Positions 26,371 through 35,237 of a stretch of 64,000 nucleotides of DNA are shown here, one piece after another. A program made the position numbers and the translations under genes. The stretch covers positions 930,001-994,000 of the forward strand of contig NZ_CP090370.1 in the NCBI RefSeq assembly GCF_021431965.1. The letters run 5' to 3'. Position 1 is the stretch's first letter, and each line of letters opens with the position of its first letter. Origin of the DNA: Erythrobacter sp. SDW2 (GTDB taxonomy: Bacteria > Pseudomonadota > Alphaproteobacteria > Sphingomonadales > Sphingomonadaceae). Below the pieces are notes generated by a model, which saw only the letters and a program-made list of their open reading frames with translations, was not told the origin of the DNA and did no database searches.

Positions 26371-26444
26371 CTGCCGCTGCTTCGGCGAAGCCCGCTGCCA
26401 TTGTTTTGGGCGCACGCTAACCCGGCCCTTGCGATTGGGCGGAT

Positions 26445-26468
26445 AGTGTATTATTCGCATAACACACT
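26445..26468. promoter_or_regulatory. Near-palindromic operator or hairpin upstream of DUF885 gene
   Basis: AGTGTATTAT (26445-26454), loop TCGC, ATAACACACT (26459-26468): 9 of 10 positions pair. It is 27 bp upstream of the ATG and is AT-rich within GC-rich flanks. TTGCGA upstream (26428) and the TATTAT within could be a promoter. Confidence 0.4.
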
Positions 26469-26495
26469 CGGAATTCCTAGAGGGGACCTGTCACG

Positions 26496-28355
26496 ATGAA
26501 ACTGATCCGCACCGCGCTGCTGGCGACGGCCGCTTTTGCCCTGCCGGTTGCTCCGGCGCTGGCCCATGAGGAAGGCACCGAAGCCACGCTCGCTGCGTCG
26601 GCGATGGTTGTTGCCGATACGGCCGAAACCGCTGCCGAAGCGCCGCAGAGCGAGCATGACAAGCTTTTCGCCCTGTTCGAGGATTCCGACAAGCGCAGCC
26701 TCGAATTGAACCCGCTCGGACGCCTGTTCCGCGGCGATGACAGCAATGCCGGGCGGCTCGGCGATTTCCTGACCGATTCTTCCTATTACGCCAATCTGCG
26801 CGACACCCAGCTCAACCTCGCGCTGCTCGCCCAGATCGACCGCGATCAGCTCGATGACACCGACAAGCTCGCCTACGACGTGTTCAAGTGGACGCAGGAA
26901 GATGCGCTGCGCGGCCAGACGGCCGAAATCCGTGCGCTGACCGAAGTGCGCCCGGTCAACCATTTCTTCGGCTTCCACACCTTCTACCCCAACTTCGCCA
27001 GCGGCAAGGGCGCGGCGCCCTTCAACACTTTGGCGAATTACGAAGACAACCTGACCCGGCACGACGACTACATCGCCATCACCGACCGGGCGATCGCCAA
27101 GTCGCGCGAGGGGATGAAGTCGGGCGTACTCGAAACCAAGCTGACCATCGGCATCGTAGTCCAGCAGCTCGACACGCTGTTGGCGATCCCGGTCGACGAA
27201 TCCCAGTTCATGGGCCCGACCACCATGTTCCCGGAAAGTTTTTCGGCTGAGGACAAGGCCCGCCTGACCGACGCCTATCGGGCCAAAACCGGTGAAATCT
27301 ACGCTGCGCATACCCGCCTGCGGGACTTCCTGCGCGACGAATACCTGCCCGCCGCACGCGAGGAAGTCGGCCTCAGCCAGATGAAGGGCGGGGCGGATCT
27401 CTATGCCCAGCTGATCGAGAGCACGACCACCATCCCGATCACCGCCGACGAGATCCACCAGCTCGGCCTGAGCGAGGTCGAGCGGATCAAGGGCGAGTTC
27501 GAGAAGATCAAGCAGGAGGTCAAGTTCAAGGGCACGCTCAACGAGTTCTTCGACTACGTCCGCACCGATCCCAAGTTCAAGCCGAAGAGCCGCGAGGCGC
27601 TGACCCAGCGCTATTACGACATCGGCAAGATGGTCGACAAGAAGATCGGCGACTACTTCTCGCTGCTGCCCAAGTCGGAGCTCAGGATCGAGCCCTATGA
27701 CGAGTCGATCGAGCAGTTCAGCGCCGGCGGTTCCTACCAGCAGGGCACGCCGGACGGGTCGCGTCCGGGCACGTTCTATTTCAACGCCTATGACTTGCCG
27801 AGCCGCCTGACGCCGGGCGAAGTGACGCTCTATCTCCATGAGGGCGCACCGGGGCACCACTTCCAGATCAGCCTGGCGCAGGAAAACACGGCGCTGCCGG
27901 CCTTCATGCGCTTCGGCGGCAACACCGCCTATGTCGAAGGCTGGGCGCTCTATGCCGAAACGCTCGGCTACGAGATGGGCTTCTACAAGGACCCGTGGAA
28001 CCGCTATGGTACGCTGGGTGACGAGCAGCTGCGCGCCATGCGGCTGGTCGTCGATACCGGCATCCATGCCAAGGGCTGGACCCGCGAACAGGCCATCGAC
28101 TTCATGCTCGAAAATTCGCCGATGACCCGCACCGAGGTGGTGGCCGAGGTCGAACGCTACATCGCCATCCCCAGCCAGGCGGTTGCCTACAAGGTCGGCG
28201 CGCTGACCATCCAGCGCCTGCGCAAGAAGGCCGAGGATACGCTGGGCAAGAAGTTCGACATCAAGGAGTTCCACGCCCAGGTGCTCGGCACCGGCGCGCT
28301 GCCGCTGGCGGTACTGGAAGCCAAGATCGACCGCTGGATTGACAGCCAGCAGTAA
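26496..28355 (+). CDS. DUF885 family exported protein (putative metallopeptidase-like)
   Basis: 619 residues with signal peptide 1-23 (ends ALAHE). The conserved DUF885 core is HEGAPGHHFQ (about residues 448-457), an HExxH-like gluzincin motif variant (H-E-x-x-x-x-H-H), with a further 'EGWALYAE' Glu-containing block after it, as in M3/M32-like peptidases. Such exported enzymes are thought to hydrolyse peptides but activity is unproven for this family. AGAGGGGA precedes the ATG. A strong terminator and a poly-C tract follow downstream. Confidence 0.85.
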   Translation: MKLIRTALLATAAFALPVAPALAHEEGTEATLAASAMVVADTAETAAEAPQSEHDKLFALFEDSDKRSLELNPLGRLFRGDDSNAGRLGDFLTDSSYYANLRDTQLNLALLAQIDRDQLDDTDKLAYDVFKWTQEDALRGQTAEIRALTEVRPVNHFFGFHTFYPNFASGKGAAPFNTLANYEDNLTRHDDYIAITDRAIAKSREGMKSGVLETKLTIGIVVQQLDTLLAIPVDESQFMGPTTMFPESFSAEDKARLTDAYRAKTGEIYAAHTRLRDFLRDEYLPAAREEVGLSQMKGGADLYAQLIESTTTIPITADEIHQLGLSEVERIKGEFEKIKQEVKFKGTLNEFFDYVRTDPKFKPKSREALTQRYYDIGKMVDKKIGDYFSLLPKSELRIEPYDESIEQFSAGGSYQQGTPDGSRPGTFYFNAYDLPSRLTPGEVTLYLHEGAPGHHFQISLAQENTALPAFMRFGGNTAYVEGWALYAETLGYEMGFYKDPWNRYGTLGDEQLRAMRLVVDTGIHAKGWTREQAIDFMLENSPMTRTEVVAEVERYIAIPSQAVAYKVGALTIQRLRKKAEDTLGKKFDIKEFHAQVLGTGALPLAVLEAKIDRWIDSQQ

Positions 28356-28367
28356 CGCGCTGACCAT

Positions 28368-28393
28368 CCCCCCCCCCCCCCCCCCCCCCCCCC
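28368..28393. repeat. Poly-C homopolymer of 26 bases
   Basis: Uninterrupted run of 26 C between the DUF885 stop and the terminator at 28413. It is the longest homopolymer I noticed in the window. Length variation by slippage is possible; it may also be an assembly or sequencing artefact. It lies outside any coding region. Confidence 0.9.
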
Positions 28394-28412
28394 GACTTAC
28401 GGGTCAGTGCCA

Positions 28413-28450
28413 GGGCCGGTTTCCTTCGCGGGAAGCCGGCCCGAACTTTT
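28413..28450 (+). terminator. Rho-independent terminator after DUF885 gene
   Basis: GGGCCGGTTTCC (28413-28424), loop TTCGCG, GGAAGCCGGCCC (28431-28442): 12-bp stem with one G-T pair, followed by GAACTTTT. Confidence 0.75.
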
Positions 28451-28464
28451 CCCGCAAGCGCATC

Positions 28465-28478
28465 TTGATGCACATCAA
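28465..28478 (+). promoter_or_regulatory. FNR/FixK-type box upstream of BVMO-like gene
   Basis: TTGATGCACATCAA is a perfect TTGAT-N4-ATCAA palindrome, the consensus for FNR/FixK family regulators. It ends 57 bp before the ATG at 28536. It could be an activator site for oxygen limitation or a repressor site. Confidence 0.6.
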
Positions 28479-28535
28479 TGTCACATTGCTGCCTTGATCG
28501 CATGGTTTCCGTGGTATCGGAGAGGAGTCGAAGGC

Positions 28536-30038
28536 ATGAACGCAATGGGAGAGGTGCGCGGCGACACAACTTATGTCGATGTGTTGATCGTCGGGGCGGG
28601 GATATCTGGCGTGGGTTCCGCCTGGCACCTGCAACAGCAATGTCCCGGAATGAGCTATGCCATTCTCGAGCGCAAGGATACCTTCGGCGGCACCTGGGAC
28701 ACGCACAAATACCCCGGCATCCGCTCGGACTCCGATCTCTATACCTTCGGCTACCGGTTCAAGCCGTGGGTCGGCCCGCCGATCGCCACGGCCGGGGAAA
28801 TCCTCGCCTACATGGGCGAGGTGATCGAGGAGAACGGCATTGGCGAGCATATCCATTACGGGCATGACATCGTCAGCTGCGCATTCTCGCGCGCCAGCGA
28901 CCTGTGGACCGTCACTGCCATGGCCGATGGCAAAGAAGCGACCTGGACCTGCCGCTTCCTGTGGATGTGCTCGGGCTATTACGACCACCGCAATCCCTAC
29001 ATCCCCGACTGGCAGGGGGTCGAGGATTACAAGGGCCTGTTCGTCCACGCGATGCAATGGGATCCAAGGACCGACTACGCCGGCAAACGGGTGCTGGTGA
29101 TCGGATCGGGCGCAACGGCGGCAACGGTGATCCCCGAGTTCGCCAAAACCGCCGCGCATGTCACCATGTTGCAGCGCAGCCCGACCTATTTCTTCTGCCA
29201 CCCCAACCAGAACGAACTGGCCGACCGGCTGCGCGAGATCGGCATCGACGAGCCGACCGTGCACCGCGTGGTGCGCCAGCAGATCCTCTATGACCAGGAC
29301 GTGCTGACCAAGCGCTGCATCGAAGAGCCCGAAGCGGTGTTCGAGGAGCTGAAGGAACTGGTCCGCGCCTATGCCGGACCGGATTTCGACTTCGAACCGC
29401 ACTTCACGCCGAAGTACCGCGTGTGGCAGCAGCGGCTCGCCTTCTGCCCCGATGGCGACGTGTTCCAGGCCATCGCCAGCGGCAAGGCCAGCGCGGTCAC
29501 CGACACCATCGACCGCTTTACCGAGAAGGGCGTGCTGACGTCCTCCGGGCAGGAGATCGAGGCCGACATCATCGTTGCCTGCACCGGCTTCAACCTCTCG
29601 GTCATGGGCGACATGGACGTCAGCGTCGACGGCGAACGGGTCGACTGGCACGAGACCGTCAACTGGCGCGGCATGATGTTCGACGGCGTGCCCAATCTCG
29701 CCTGGGTGATGGGCTATTTCCGCGCCAGCTGGACGCTGCGGGTGGATATGATGGGCGACCTCGTCTGCCGCATGCTCAACCATATGCGGGAACGCGGCGC
29801 GACTTCGATCGAAGTGGTCCCGCCGCCCGGCCTGGTGCTCGGGCCGTGGATCGAGGCGGACAACTTCAACCCCGGCTATCTCCAGCGCGGGATGGACCGC
29901 TTGCCCAAGGCCGCCGAAGGCTCCGAATGGCGCCACACGCAGGATTACTGGCGCGAGATCGAGGAGTTTCCGGCGATCGACCTCGACGGGCCAAGCTTCG
30001 CCTATCACACTGCCAAGGTTGCCGAAGTCGCCGCCTGA
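28536..30038 (+). CDS. Flavin-containing monooxygenase, Baeyer-Villiger type
   Basis: 500 residues. It would insert an oxygen atom next to a ketone using FAD and NADPH. The FAD Rossmann motif is VLIVGAGISGVGSA (about residues 17-30), then 'ERKDTFGGTWDTHKYPGIRSD'. The BVMO/FMO fingerprint region reads YKGLFVHAMQWDP, a shortened form of F-x-G-x3-H-x3-W. The NADPH fold is KRVLVIGSGATAATV. I chose ATG 28536 because AGAGGAG lies 9-15 bases upstream; the longer frame back to 28407 would run through the terminator. An FNR-type box precedes it. A PaaI thioesterase gene follows, possibly co-transcribed. Confidence 0.85.
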   Translation: MNAMGEVRGDTTYVDVLIVGAGISGVGSAWHLQQQCPGMSYAILERKDTFGGTWDTHKYPGIRSDSDLYTFGYRFKPWVGPPIATAGEILAYMGEVIEENGIGEHIHYGHDIVSCAFSRASDLWTVTAMADGKEATWTCRFLWMCSGYYDHRNPYIPDWQGVEDYKGLFVHAMQWDPRTDYAGKRVLVIGSGATAATVIPEFAKTAAHVTMLQRSPTYFFCHPNQNELADRLREIGIDEPTVHRVVRQQILYDQDVLTKRCIEEPEAVFEELKELVRAYAGPDFDFEPHFTPKYRVWQQRLAFCPDGDVFQAIASGKASAVTDTIDRFTEKGVLTSSGQEIEADIIVACTGFNLSVMGDMDVSVDGERVDWHETVNWRGMMFDGVPNLAWVMGYFRASWTLRVDMMGDLVCRMLNHMRERGATSIEVVPPPGLVLGPWIEADNFNPGYLQRGMDRLPKAAEGSEWRHTQDYWREIEEFPAIDLDGPSFAYHTAKVAEVAA

Positions 30039-30081
30039 TTGGCGATAGACACGCCGCTCATGCCGCGCCACAAGACGCGGC

Positions 30082-30528
30082 ATGAGCGACAACATCATCT
30101 GGTGGGGCGGCGAGCTCCCGCATCTGGCCGACTTCAACGCCCATGCCGAGGGGCATCTGCAGGGCTATCTCGGGATCGAATTCGTCGAGGTCGGGGCCGA
30201 AAGCATCACTGCGCGCATGCCGGTCGATGAACGGACCCGCCAGCCCTATGGCCGCTTGCATGGCGGGGCCTCGGTCGCGCTGGCGGAAACCGTCGGTTCG
30301 GTCGCGGCCTCCTCCACCGTGGACCGGACTCAGTTCGCCACCGTGGGGATGGAGATCAACGCCAACCACATCCGCCCGGCCTATGAAGGCTGGGTCTATG
30401 GCACGGCAACGCCGGTCAATCTGGGCCGCACAACGCAGGTGTGGTCGATCCGGATCGTCGACGAGGCAGGCAAGCTGGTCTGCATTTCCCGACTGACGAT
30501 GGCGGTGATTTCGCTGGACCGGAAGTAG
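30082..30528 (+). CDS. PaaI-like hotdog thioesterase
   Basis: 148 residues, the usual size. It hydrolyses aryl- or acyl-CoA thioesters. The catalytic-region pattern is RLHGGASVALAETVGS (about residues 58-73), the 'HGG..a.l.e..gs' motif of the PaaI/YbgC hotdog family, with the 'EINANHIRPAYEG' strand following. It follows the BVMO-type gene by 43 bp on the same strand, so it may process a CoA ester formed downstream of ketone oxidation; this is inference. Confidence 0.85.
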   Translation: MSDNIIWWGGELPHLADFNAHAEGHLQGYLGIEFVEVGAESITARMPVDERTRQPYGRLHGGASVALAETVGSVAASSTVDRTQFATVGMEINANHIRPAYEGWVYGTATPVNLGRTTQVWSIRIVDEAGKLVCISRLTMAVISLDRK

Positions 30529-30565
30529 GGGGCGGCGTGCGGCTCAAAGCTAGATAGCCAGCGCA

Positions 30566-31447
30566 CTATTGGCGCAATGTCGCCTCATACAGCTCGGCCA
30601 CCCGGTCCGGGTCATCGGCGTCGGTGACGCAAAGCAGGCGCAGACCACCGGGTGCAGGGTACGCGGCGATGCCCTCGACCTTGAGCGGCGGTTGCAGGAC
30701 GTGTGTCCTCAGTACCTCCAGTTCCACGTCGAGTTCGACGATCGCAGCGCCCGCCAGCGCGCCGTCGGCGTAGCTGTCGGAGGTAGCTTCCGCGACGGCG
30801 GAGAGCAGGATTTGGCCACTGTCGAGGCGGAATGCGTCCGTGACCGTGAGCGGCACGCCTGCAAGGGACGGCAGCGATAGCTCGGCGCGAAGCGCGGCGC
30901 TTACCTGCCCGCTGGACAAGACGTCCGCCAGCGGCACGGAAATCACCTGCGAAGCCGGCGCGCGCATATTGCCGCGGTTGAACAGCAGCAGTTCGCTGCC
31001 CGCTATCACCGCGCCTTCGATATTCACTTGCCGCACCAGCGGATCAATCGCTGCGAACAGCGGGCGCAGATCGAGCGGGTGGACGCCGGGCACTTCGCCG
31101 CTCGTTGGCAGCTCGATGATGGCCCCGCGCATCCGCTGCGGGGTCGATCCCGAGCCGAGCGCGAGCAGGCGCGTGCCCGGCGTTTGTTCCAGCGCAACCA
31201 GCACCTCGAAGTCGGGCTTGACCCGCTTGCGCGCGGCCGGATCACGCGGAAGTTCGTCCGGGATCAGCGGTACCAGCGTTCCGGGTGCATCGTTATCGAG
31301 CGCGAACACCGCGAGGCAAGAGGCGTCATCGGCGACCACGCACAACCGCGTCCCCACGACTGCCATGCCGCTTGCCGCCGAAAGAAACGCATGGCCCGAG
31401 GGCAACGGCGCTTCGGTCACCAGATCGCGGACACGGGATAGCTGCAT
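30566..31447 (-). CDS. Hypothetical protein (DUF6929-like propeller)
   Basis: 293 residues, no signal peptide, no membrane segment. Internal pattern of beta-strands ('GMAVVGTRLCVVADDASCLAVF', 'KPDFEVLVAL', 'LLALGSGSTPQRMRG', 'AVIAGSELLLFNRGN') suggests a propeller-like fold, similar to what is called DUF6929 in proteobacteria. No catalytic residues can be named. It sits between a thioesterase gene (convergent) and the FMO/nitronate monooxygenase pair (22 bp after the FMO stop on the same strand), so it may be the last gene of that unit. Confidence 0.55.
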   Translation of the reverse strand: MQLSRVRDLVTEAPLPSGHAFLSAASGMAVVGTRLCVVADDASCLAVFALDNDAPGTLVPLIPDELPRDPAARKRVKPDFEVLVALEQTPGTRLLALGSGSTPQRMRGAIIELPTSGEVPGVHPLDLRPLFAAIDPLVRQVNIEGAVIAGSELLLFNRGNMRAPASQVISVPLADVLSSGQVSAALRAELSLPSLAGVPLTVTDAFRLDSGQILLSAVAEATSDSYADGALAGAAIVELDVELEVLRTHVLQPPLKVEGIAAYPAPGGLRLLCVTDADDPDRVAELYEATLRQ

Positions 31448-31468
31448 CGTGCGGGCATTCTCGGCGCG

Positions 31469-32845
31469 TCAGGCCGTTTCCACATCGCGTGGAACTTGCC
31501 GCCCGGGAACCGGAAGCACTTTCCCCCGCGCCGCCGCCCGCTTGGCACCGGCCTTGATCTCCTTGTGCAGGTCGCGGACGTAGCTGTCGAAGTCGAGCTG
31601 GATCGTGTGCCGCCGCGCCTTGTAGTACTGGCCGGTGTGGTACTCCTCGTCCTTGACGATCACGCGGTGCATCTCTCGTCCTGATGGCGGGGCGTATTCG
31701 CCGGCCAGATAGGCCGCGACAAGCTTGCTCTGCTGCTCGGCGAAATTGACCAGCGTCGGCAGCGGTTGGGCGAGGCCCATGTAGAACAGGTCGGGCACTT
31801 CGGGCTTGAGGATGCGCTTGAACAGCGGCGGCGGGCGGTTGTCCTCGTCGGCGGTGAAGGATGGATCGCTGAAGAAGGGGAAACGGATGTCGTATCCGGT
31901 TGCCCAGATGATCGCATCGACCTGTTCGCGGGTGCCATCGGTGAAGACGACGCCGTCACCGTCCAATCGCTCGATCGCGGGCTTCATCGTCAGGTCGCCC
32001 GAACCGGCGCGGACGAGGAACTCGCCACTGACGGTGCCGTGGCTTTCGAACGGGCCGATCTCCGGTTCGGGCAGGCCGTAATCGCTCATCTTGCCGACGA
32101 GGTTCTTCACCATGCGCGCGCCGAGCCACTGGCGCACCGACTTGGGCATCCAGGCCGGGGCGGGGTTCTTGTCGAGCGGCTGGCCGCGGAAGTACTTGGG
32201 GAAGATCCACACGCCGCGCCGGGTCGAGACGAACAGCTTGCTGGCAACCGTGCGCTGCGACAGCTCGCTGGCGATATCCATCGCGCTGTTGCCCATGCCG
32301 ACCACCAGCACCCGCTTGCCCATGCAGTCCACGGGCTCGGTCGGGGTGCGGTAGTTGTGGCTGTGGATCTGCGGTCCGGTGAACTCGCCCGGATAGTCCG
32401 GAATCCGCGCCGCCCAGTGGTGGCCATTGGCGACCGCCAGCGCGTCATAGTGCCGCGTCTCGCCGGTCGAGAGGGTGATGTCCCACCCGCCCTCGCTGCG
32501 CCGCTCGGCCTTCTCCACCCTTGTGTTGAAGATGATGTGACGGCGCAGGTCGAAATGGTCGACATAGTCGTGGAAGTACTGCAGCAGCTGCTCATGGCTC
32601 GGGTAGTCGGGCCATTCGGCCGGCACGGGATAATCCTCGAACGCCAGCCGCCATTTCGACGTGTCGATGTGCAGGCTCTGGTAACACGACGACATGCCGT
32701 TGGGGTTGTTGAAGTACCAGTTGCCGCCGATGTTGTCGGAAGCTTCAAAGATGTCGAACGGGATGCCGTAGTCCTGCAGCCGCTTGGCGGTGGTGAACCC
32801 GCTGCACCCCGCGCCGATGATGCAGACCTTCGGGAGCGCTGTCAT
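31469..32845 (-). CDS. Flavin-containing monooxygenase (FMO)
   Basis: 458 residues. It oxygenates soft nucleophiles (N, S) or ketones with FAD/NADPH. The FAD motif is VCIIGAGCSGFTTAKRL (about residues 6-22). The FMO identifying motif F-x-G-x3-H-S-x2-Y reads FTGPQIHSHNY at about residues 157-167. The NADPH motif is VLVVGMGNSAMDIA. 'WATGYDIRFPF' near residue 310 is the C-terminal 'ATGY' of the family. Its ATG overlaps the stop of the nitronate monooxygenase gene (ATGA), so the two are translationally coupled. A role in breaking down an organic substrate together with the neighbouring BVMO and P450 is inferred. Confidence 0.9.
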   Translation of the reverse strand: MTALPKVCIIGAGCSGFTTAKRLQDYGIPFDIFEASDNIGGNWYFNNPNGMSSCYQSLHIDTSKWRLAFEDYPVPAEWPDYPSHEQLLQYFHDYVDHFDLRRHIIFNTRVEKAERRSEGGWDITLSTGETRHYDALAVANGHHWAARIPDYPGEFTGPQIHSHNYRTPTEPVDCMGKRVLVVGMGNSAMDIASELSQRTVASKLFVSTRRGVWIFPKYFRGQPLDKNPAPAWMPKSVRQWLGARMVKNLVGKMSDYGLPEPEIGPFESHGTVSGEFLVRAGSGDLTMKPAIERLDGDGVVFTDGTREQVDAIIWATGYDIRFPFFSDPSFTADEDNRPPPLFKRILKPEVPDLFYMGLAQPLPTLVNFAEQQSKLVAAYLAGEYAPPSGREMHRVIVKDEEYHTGQYYKARRHTIQLDFDSYVRDLHKEIKAGAKRAAARGKVLPVPGRQVPRDVETA

Positions 32846-33960
32846 GCCAGCAGCCCCATCATCCGTTCATAGGCGGCGGCGAAGTCTTCCTTGAAGTCCT
32901 GCACCACCTGCCCTGCGCCGCGCTGTTCCTTGACCATGCCGACGCCCTGGCCGACGAAATAGGTCGCCAGTTCCTGCGCCGCGCGGTTTCCGTTGACGCT
33001 GGCCTTGTCGATCGCGCGCAGGGTCGGTTCGGACAGCAGCATCATCAGCGGCATGGGCAGGGCCGGGATCTCCGCCTCTTCCCATTTCTGGTGCCATTCG
33101 CTGCGCAGCTGGCGGCTGTACTTGCCGGTGCGATGCTTGGAGCGGATGGTGTCGCGGCTGGAGGCGGCGATCATCTTCTCGCGGAACACCTCGGTCGTCT
33201 CCGCCTCGCTGGTGGCGAGCCAGACGCTGCCGCACCACACGCCTTCGGCCCCCATCGCCATCATCCCGGCCATCTGCTTGCCGGTCATGATCCCGCCGGC
33301 CGCCAGCACCGGGATATCGGCCCCGGCCTCGGCAATGGCGTCGAGCACTTCGGGGATCAGAACGACGGTGCTGACCTCGCCGCAATGCCCGCCGCCTTCG
33401 CCGCCCTGGGCGACGATGATGTCGACCCCGGCGGCGATCTGCTTCATCGCATGCTCCTTGGCCCCGACCAGCGCGGCTACGGGAATGCCGCGCTTCTTGC
33501 CGGCCTCGATCATCTCCGGCGGCGCGGTGCCGAGCGCATTGGCGATGAGGCGGACGGGGTGATTGAAGGCGACTTCGAGCAGTTCCTGCCCCAGCGAGGT
33601 GTTGGGCGGCTGCTTGCCGCCCATCGGCTCGGCGTTTTCCTCCGCGATGCCCGCCTCGCGCAGGATGGCGCGGGTAAAATCGCGATAATGGGCGGGGATC
33701 TGGGCGATGATCTCGTCGGCGGTGATGTCCATCTTCACCGCCTGGACCTCGGGGATCAGCACATCGACGCCGTAGGGCTTGCCGTCGACATGGTCGTCGA
33801 TCCAGCGCAGCTCCTGCTCGAGCTGGTCCGGGGTCGAGCTGACCGCCCCCGCAACCCCGAACCCGCCCGCGCGGCTGACAGCGGCGACCACGTCGCGGCA
33901 GTGCGAAAAGGCAAACAGCGGGAATTCGCATCCCACCAGCTCGGTCATACGAAATGCCAT
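32842..33960 (-). CDS. Nitronate monooxygenase
   Basis: 372 residues. FMN-dependent TIM-barrel enzyme of the 2-nitropropane dioxygenase family, which oxidises alkyl nitronates such as propionate-3-nitronate. Family blocks: VVAAVSRAGGFGVAG near the start, 'IIVAQGGEGGGHCGEVSTVVLIPEV' (catalytic His-bearing FMN loop), 'PVLAAGGIMTGKQMAGMMAMGAEGVWCGS' (phosphate-binding). I chose the ATG at 33960 (start MAFRMTELVG) because GGGAGAG lies about 8 bases upstream. Its stop overlaps the FMO start, so both are expressed together. Confidence 0.88.
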   Translation of the reverse strand: MAFRMTELVGCEFPLFAFSHCRDVVAAVSRAGGFGVAGAVSSTPDQLEQELRWIDDHVDGKPYGVDVLIPEVQAVKMDITADEIIAQIPAHYRDFTRAILREAGIAEENAEPMGGKQPPNTSLGQELLEVAFNHPVRLIANALGTAPPEMIEAGKKRGIPVAALVGAKEHAMKQIAAGVDIIVAQGGEGGGHCGEVSTVVLIPEVLDAIAEAGADIPVLAAGGIMTGKQMAGMMAMGAEGVWCGSVWLATSEAETTEVFREKMIAASSRDTIRSKHRTGKYSRQLRSEWHQKWEEAEIPALPMPLMMLLSEPTLRAIDKASVNGNRAAQELATYFVGQGVGMVKEQRGAGQVVQDFKEDFAAAYERMMGLLA

Positions 33961-34114
33961 GGTATCAGTCTCTCCCTGCAACCGATCCCTTTGTGCATGG
34001 GAGCGGGGGGCAAGTCCATCCCTGGCGGCGGGAATGGTCTTGCATTCAGGCAGGCGTGGAGTAATCCTTCACCACGGGCCGCACGATGCATTCCTTTCTG
34101 GAAGGATTTGGCAA

Positions 34115-35221
34115 ATGTGGTTTTCGATGTCCTCGCTTCGCCTTTTTGTTGCGATGATTGGCATTGGCCTGTGGGCAACGACCCAAACAGTCAAAGCTGA
34201 GGGTTTCGACGCCTGGCAGATCCACACGACCGACACAGGCTGTCTCGCCTATTCCTACCAATATTCTTTTGCCGACATGGAAAATGACCCAAGCCCAATG
34301 AGCTATGTCTGGCTTGGCCCACCCTGTACCCCTGGCCAGCCGATCAACGGCGAAGGGATGATGCTGGTCATGCAAAGACAGATTTGGGAGGATGGTGAAA
34401 TCTACAGGGTTGCCTGGCTTGAGAAGGGGCGCTGGGCCAATGGCTATAAGGAAGGCCAGTTCGAAACGCGCGAGTACGAAGTCGATGCGGCCGGCCGCAT
34501 CCCGCTCGATAATCCTAGGGATCTGCCGCCCGATTTCATCTATTCGACCTTCACTGGCGGATGCCTGCCGAACCAGATGATGATGTCCGGCGTGACGGAC
34601 TTCCCGGGCTTCAACGCCGACGATTATACATGCAAGCCGAGGCAGATAAGGAACCCAATCCGGATTCGGCAAGTCGCACCTTACTTTGAGGTTCCGGAAT
34701 CGCTGCGACCCAAAACAACCGTTGCTGCTGGCCCGCCCGCCCTCTTTGCCAAACCGGCACCGGCCTCTGACAGAACCGCTGCAATCAGTCCGGCCAAGCC
34801 CGTGTCGGGCCCCCCTGCTGCGGGAGTATATGGCAGCTACGGCAATCCCCTGGAGGTGATGGATGCTTCGGATTGCTTGATCTATAGATCAGGCCCGGGC
34901 AGCGGGCTGTGGAACAAGTGCCCCTACGACGTTGTGTATGAGGTGTGCGTGGTCAATCCGCAGACCTCATCCGGGCAGTGGTATCCCTGTGTCCCCGGCA
35001 AACCTTCCGGGGGTCTGTGGACCGCGCGAGCCAGCCAGGTCCCTAGTGATGCGAAATCCGAAGCCGACGGCTCAGGTGCGCATCTTTACTGGTTCGCTTG
35101 CCGCTACGACCGGACCGAGGGGCCGCAGTTCTTCGATCGGGACGCGAAGAAAGAGGCCGTGTTTCAGACCGGACGTGGACTTGTCGGAGGGCAATGCATC
35201 GCTTGGGCGGACCTGGGCTAG
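34115..35221 (+). CDS. Exported hypothetical protein, Cys-rich
   Basis: 368 residues. A signal peptide covers about residues 1-28 (hydrophobic FVAMIGIGLWATTQ, ending VKAEG). The body has many Cys ('DTGCLAYSYQYS', 'GPPCTPGQP', 'GGCLPNQMM', 'YTCKPRQIR', 'DCLIYRSGPGS', 'NKCPYDVVYEVCV', 'YPCVPG', 'FACRYD'), so it is likely a disulfide-rich periplasmic protein. A Pro/Ala-rich linker (about residues 200-240) splits two regions; the second ('YGNPLEVMDASDCLIYR') looks like a repeat of small Cys domains. I recognise no family. ATG 34115 is chosen for its signal peptide and GGAAGG 9 bases upstream. Confidence 0.7.
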   Translation: MWFSMSSLRLFVAMIGIGLWATTQTVKAEGFDAWQIHTTDTGCLAYSYQYSFADMENDPSPMSYVWLGPPCTPGQPINGEGMMLVMQRQIWEDGEIYRVAWLEKGRWANGYKEGQFETREYEVDAAGRIPLDNPRDLPPDFIYSTFTGGCLPNQMMMSGVTDFPGFNADDYTCKPRQIRNPIRIRQVAPYFEVPESLRPKTTVAAGPPALFAKPAPASDRTAAISPAKPVSGPPAAGVYGSYGNPLEVMDASDCLIYRSGPGSGLWNKCPYDVVYEVCVVNPQTSSGQWYPCVPGKPSGGLWTARASQVPSDAKSEADGSGAHLYWFACRYDRTEGPQFFDRDAKKEAVFQTGRGLVGGQCIAWADLG

Positions 35222-35237
35222 CGCTCAAGGTCCGGCT

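Noticed and set aside
26451-28367. 638-codon antisense frame over the DUF885 gene
   Set aside because: Long antisense frames are expected at this GC content; DUF885 has signal peptide, RBS and family motifs.
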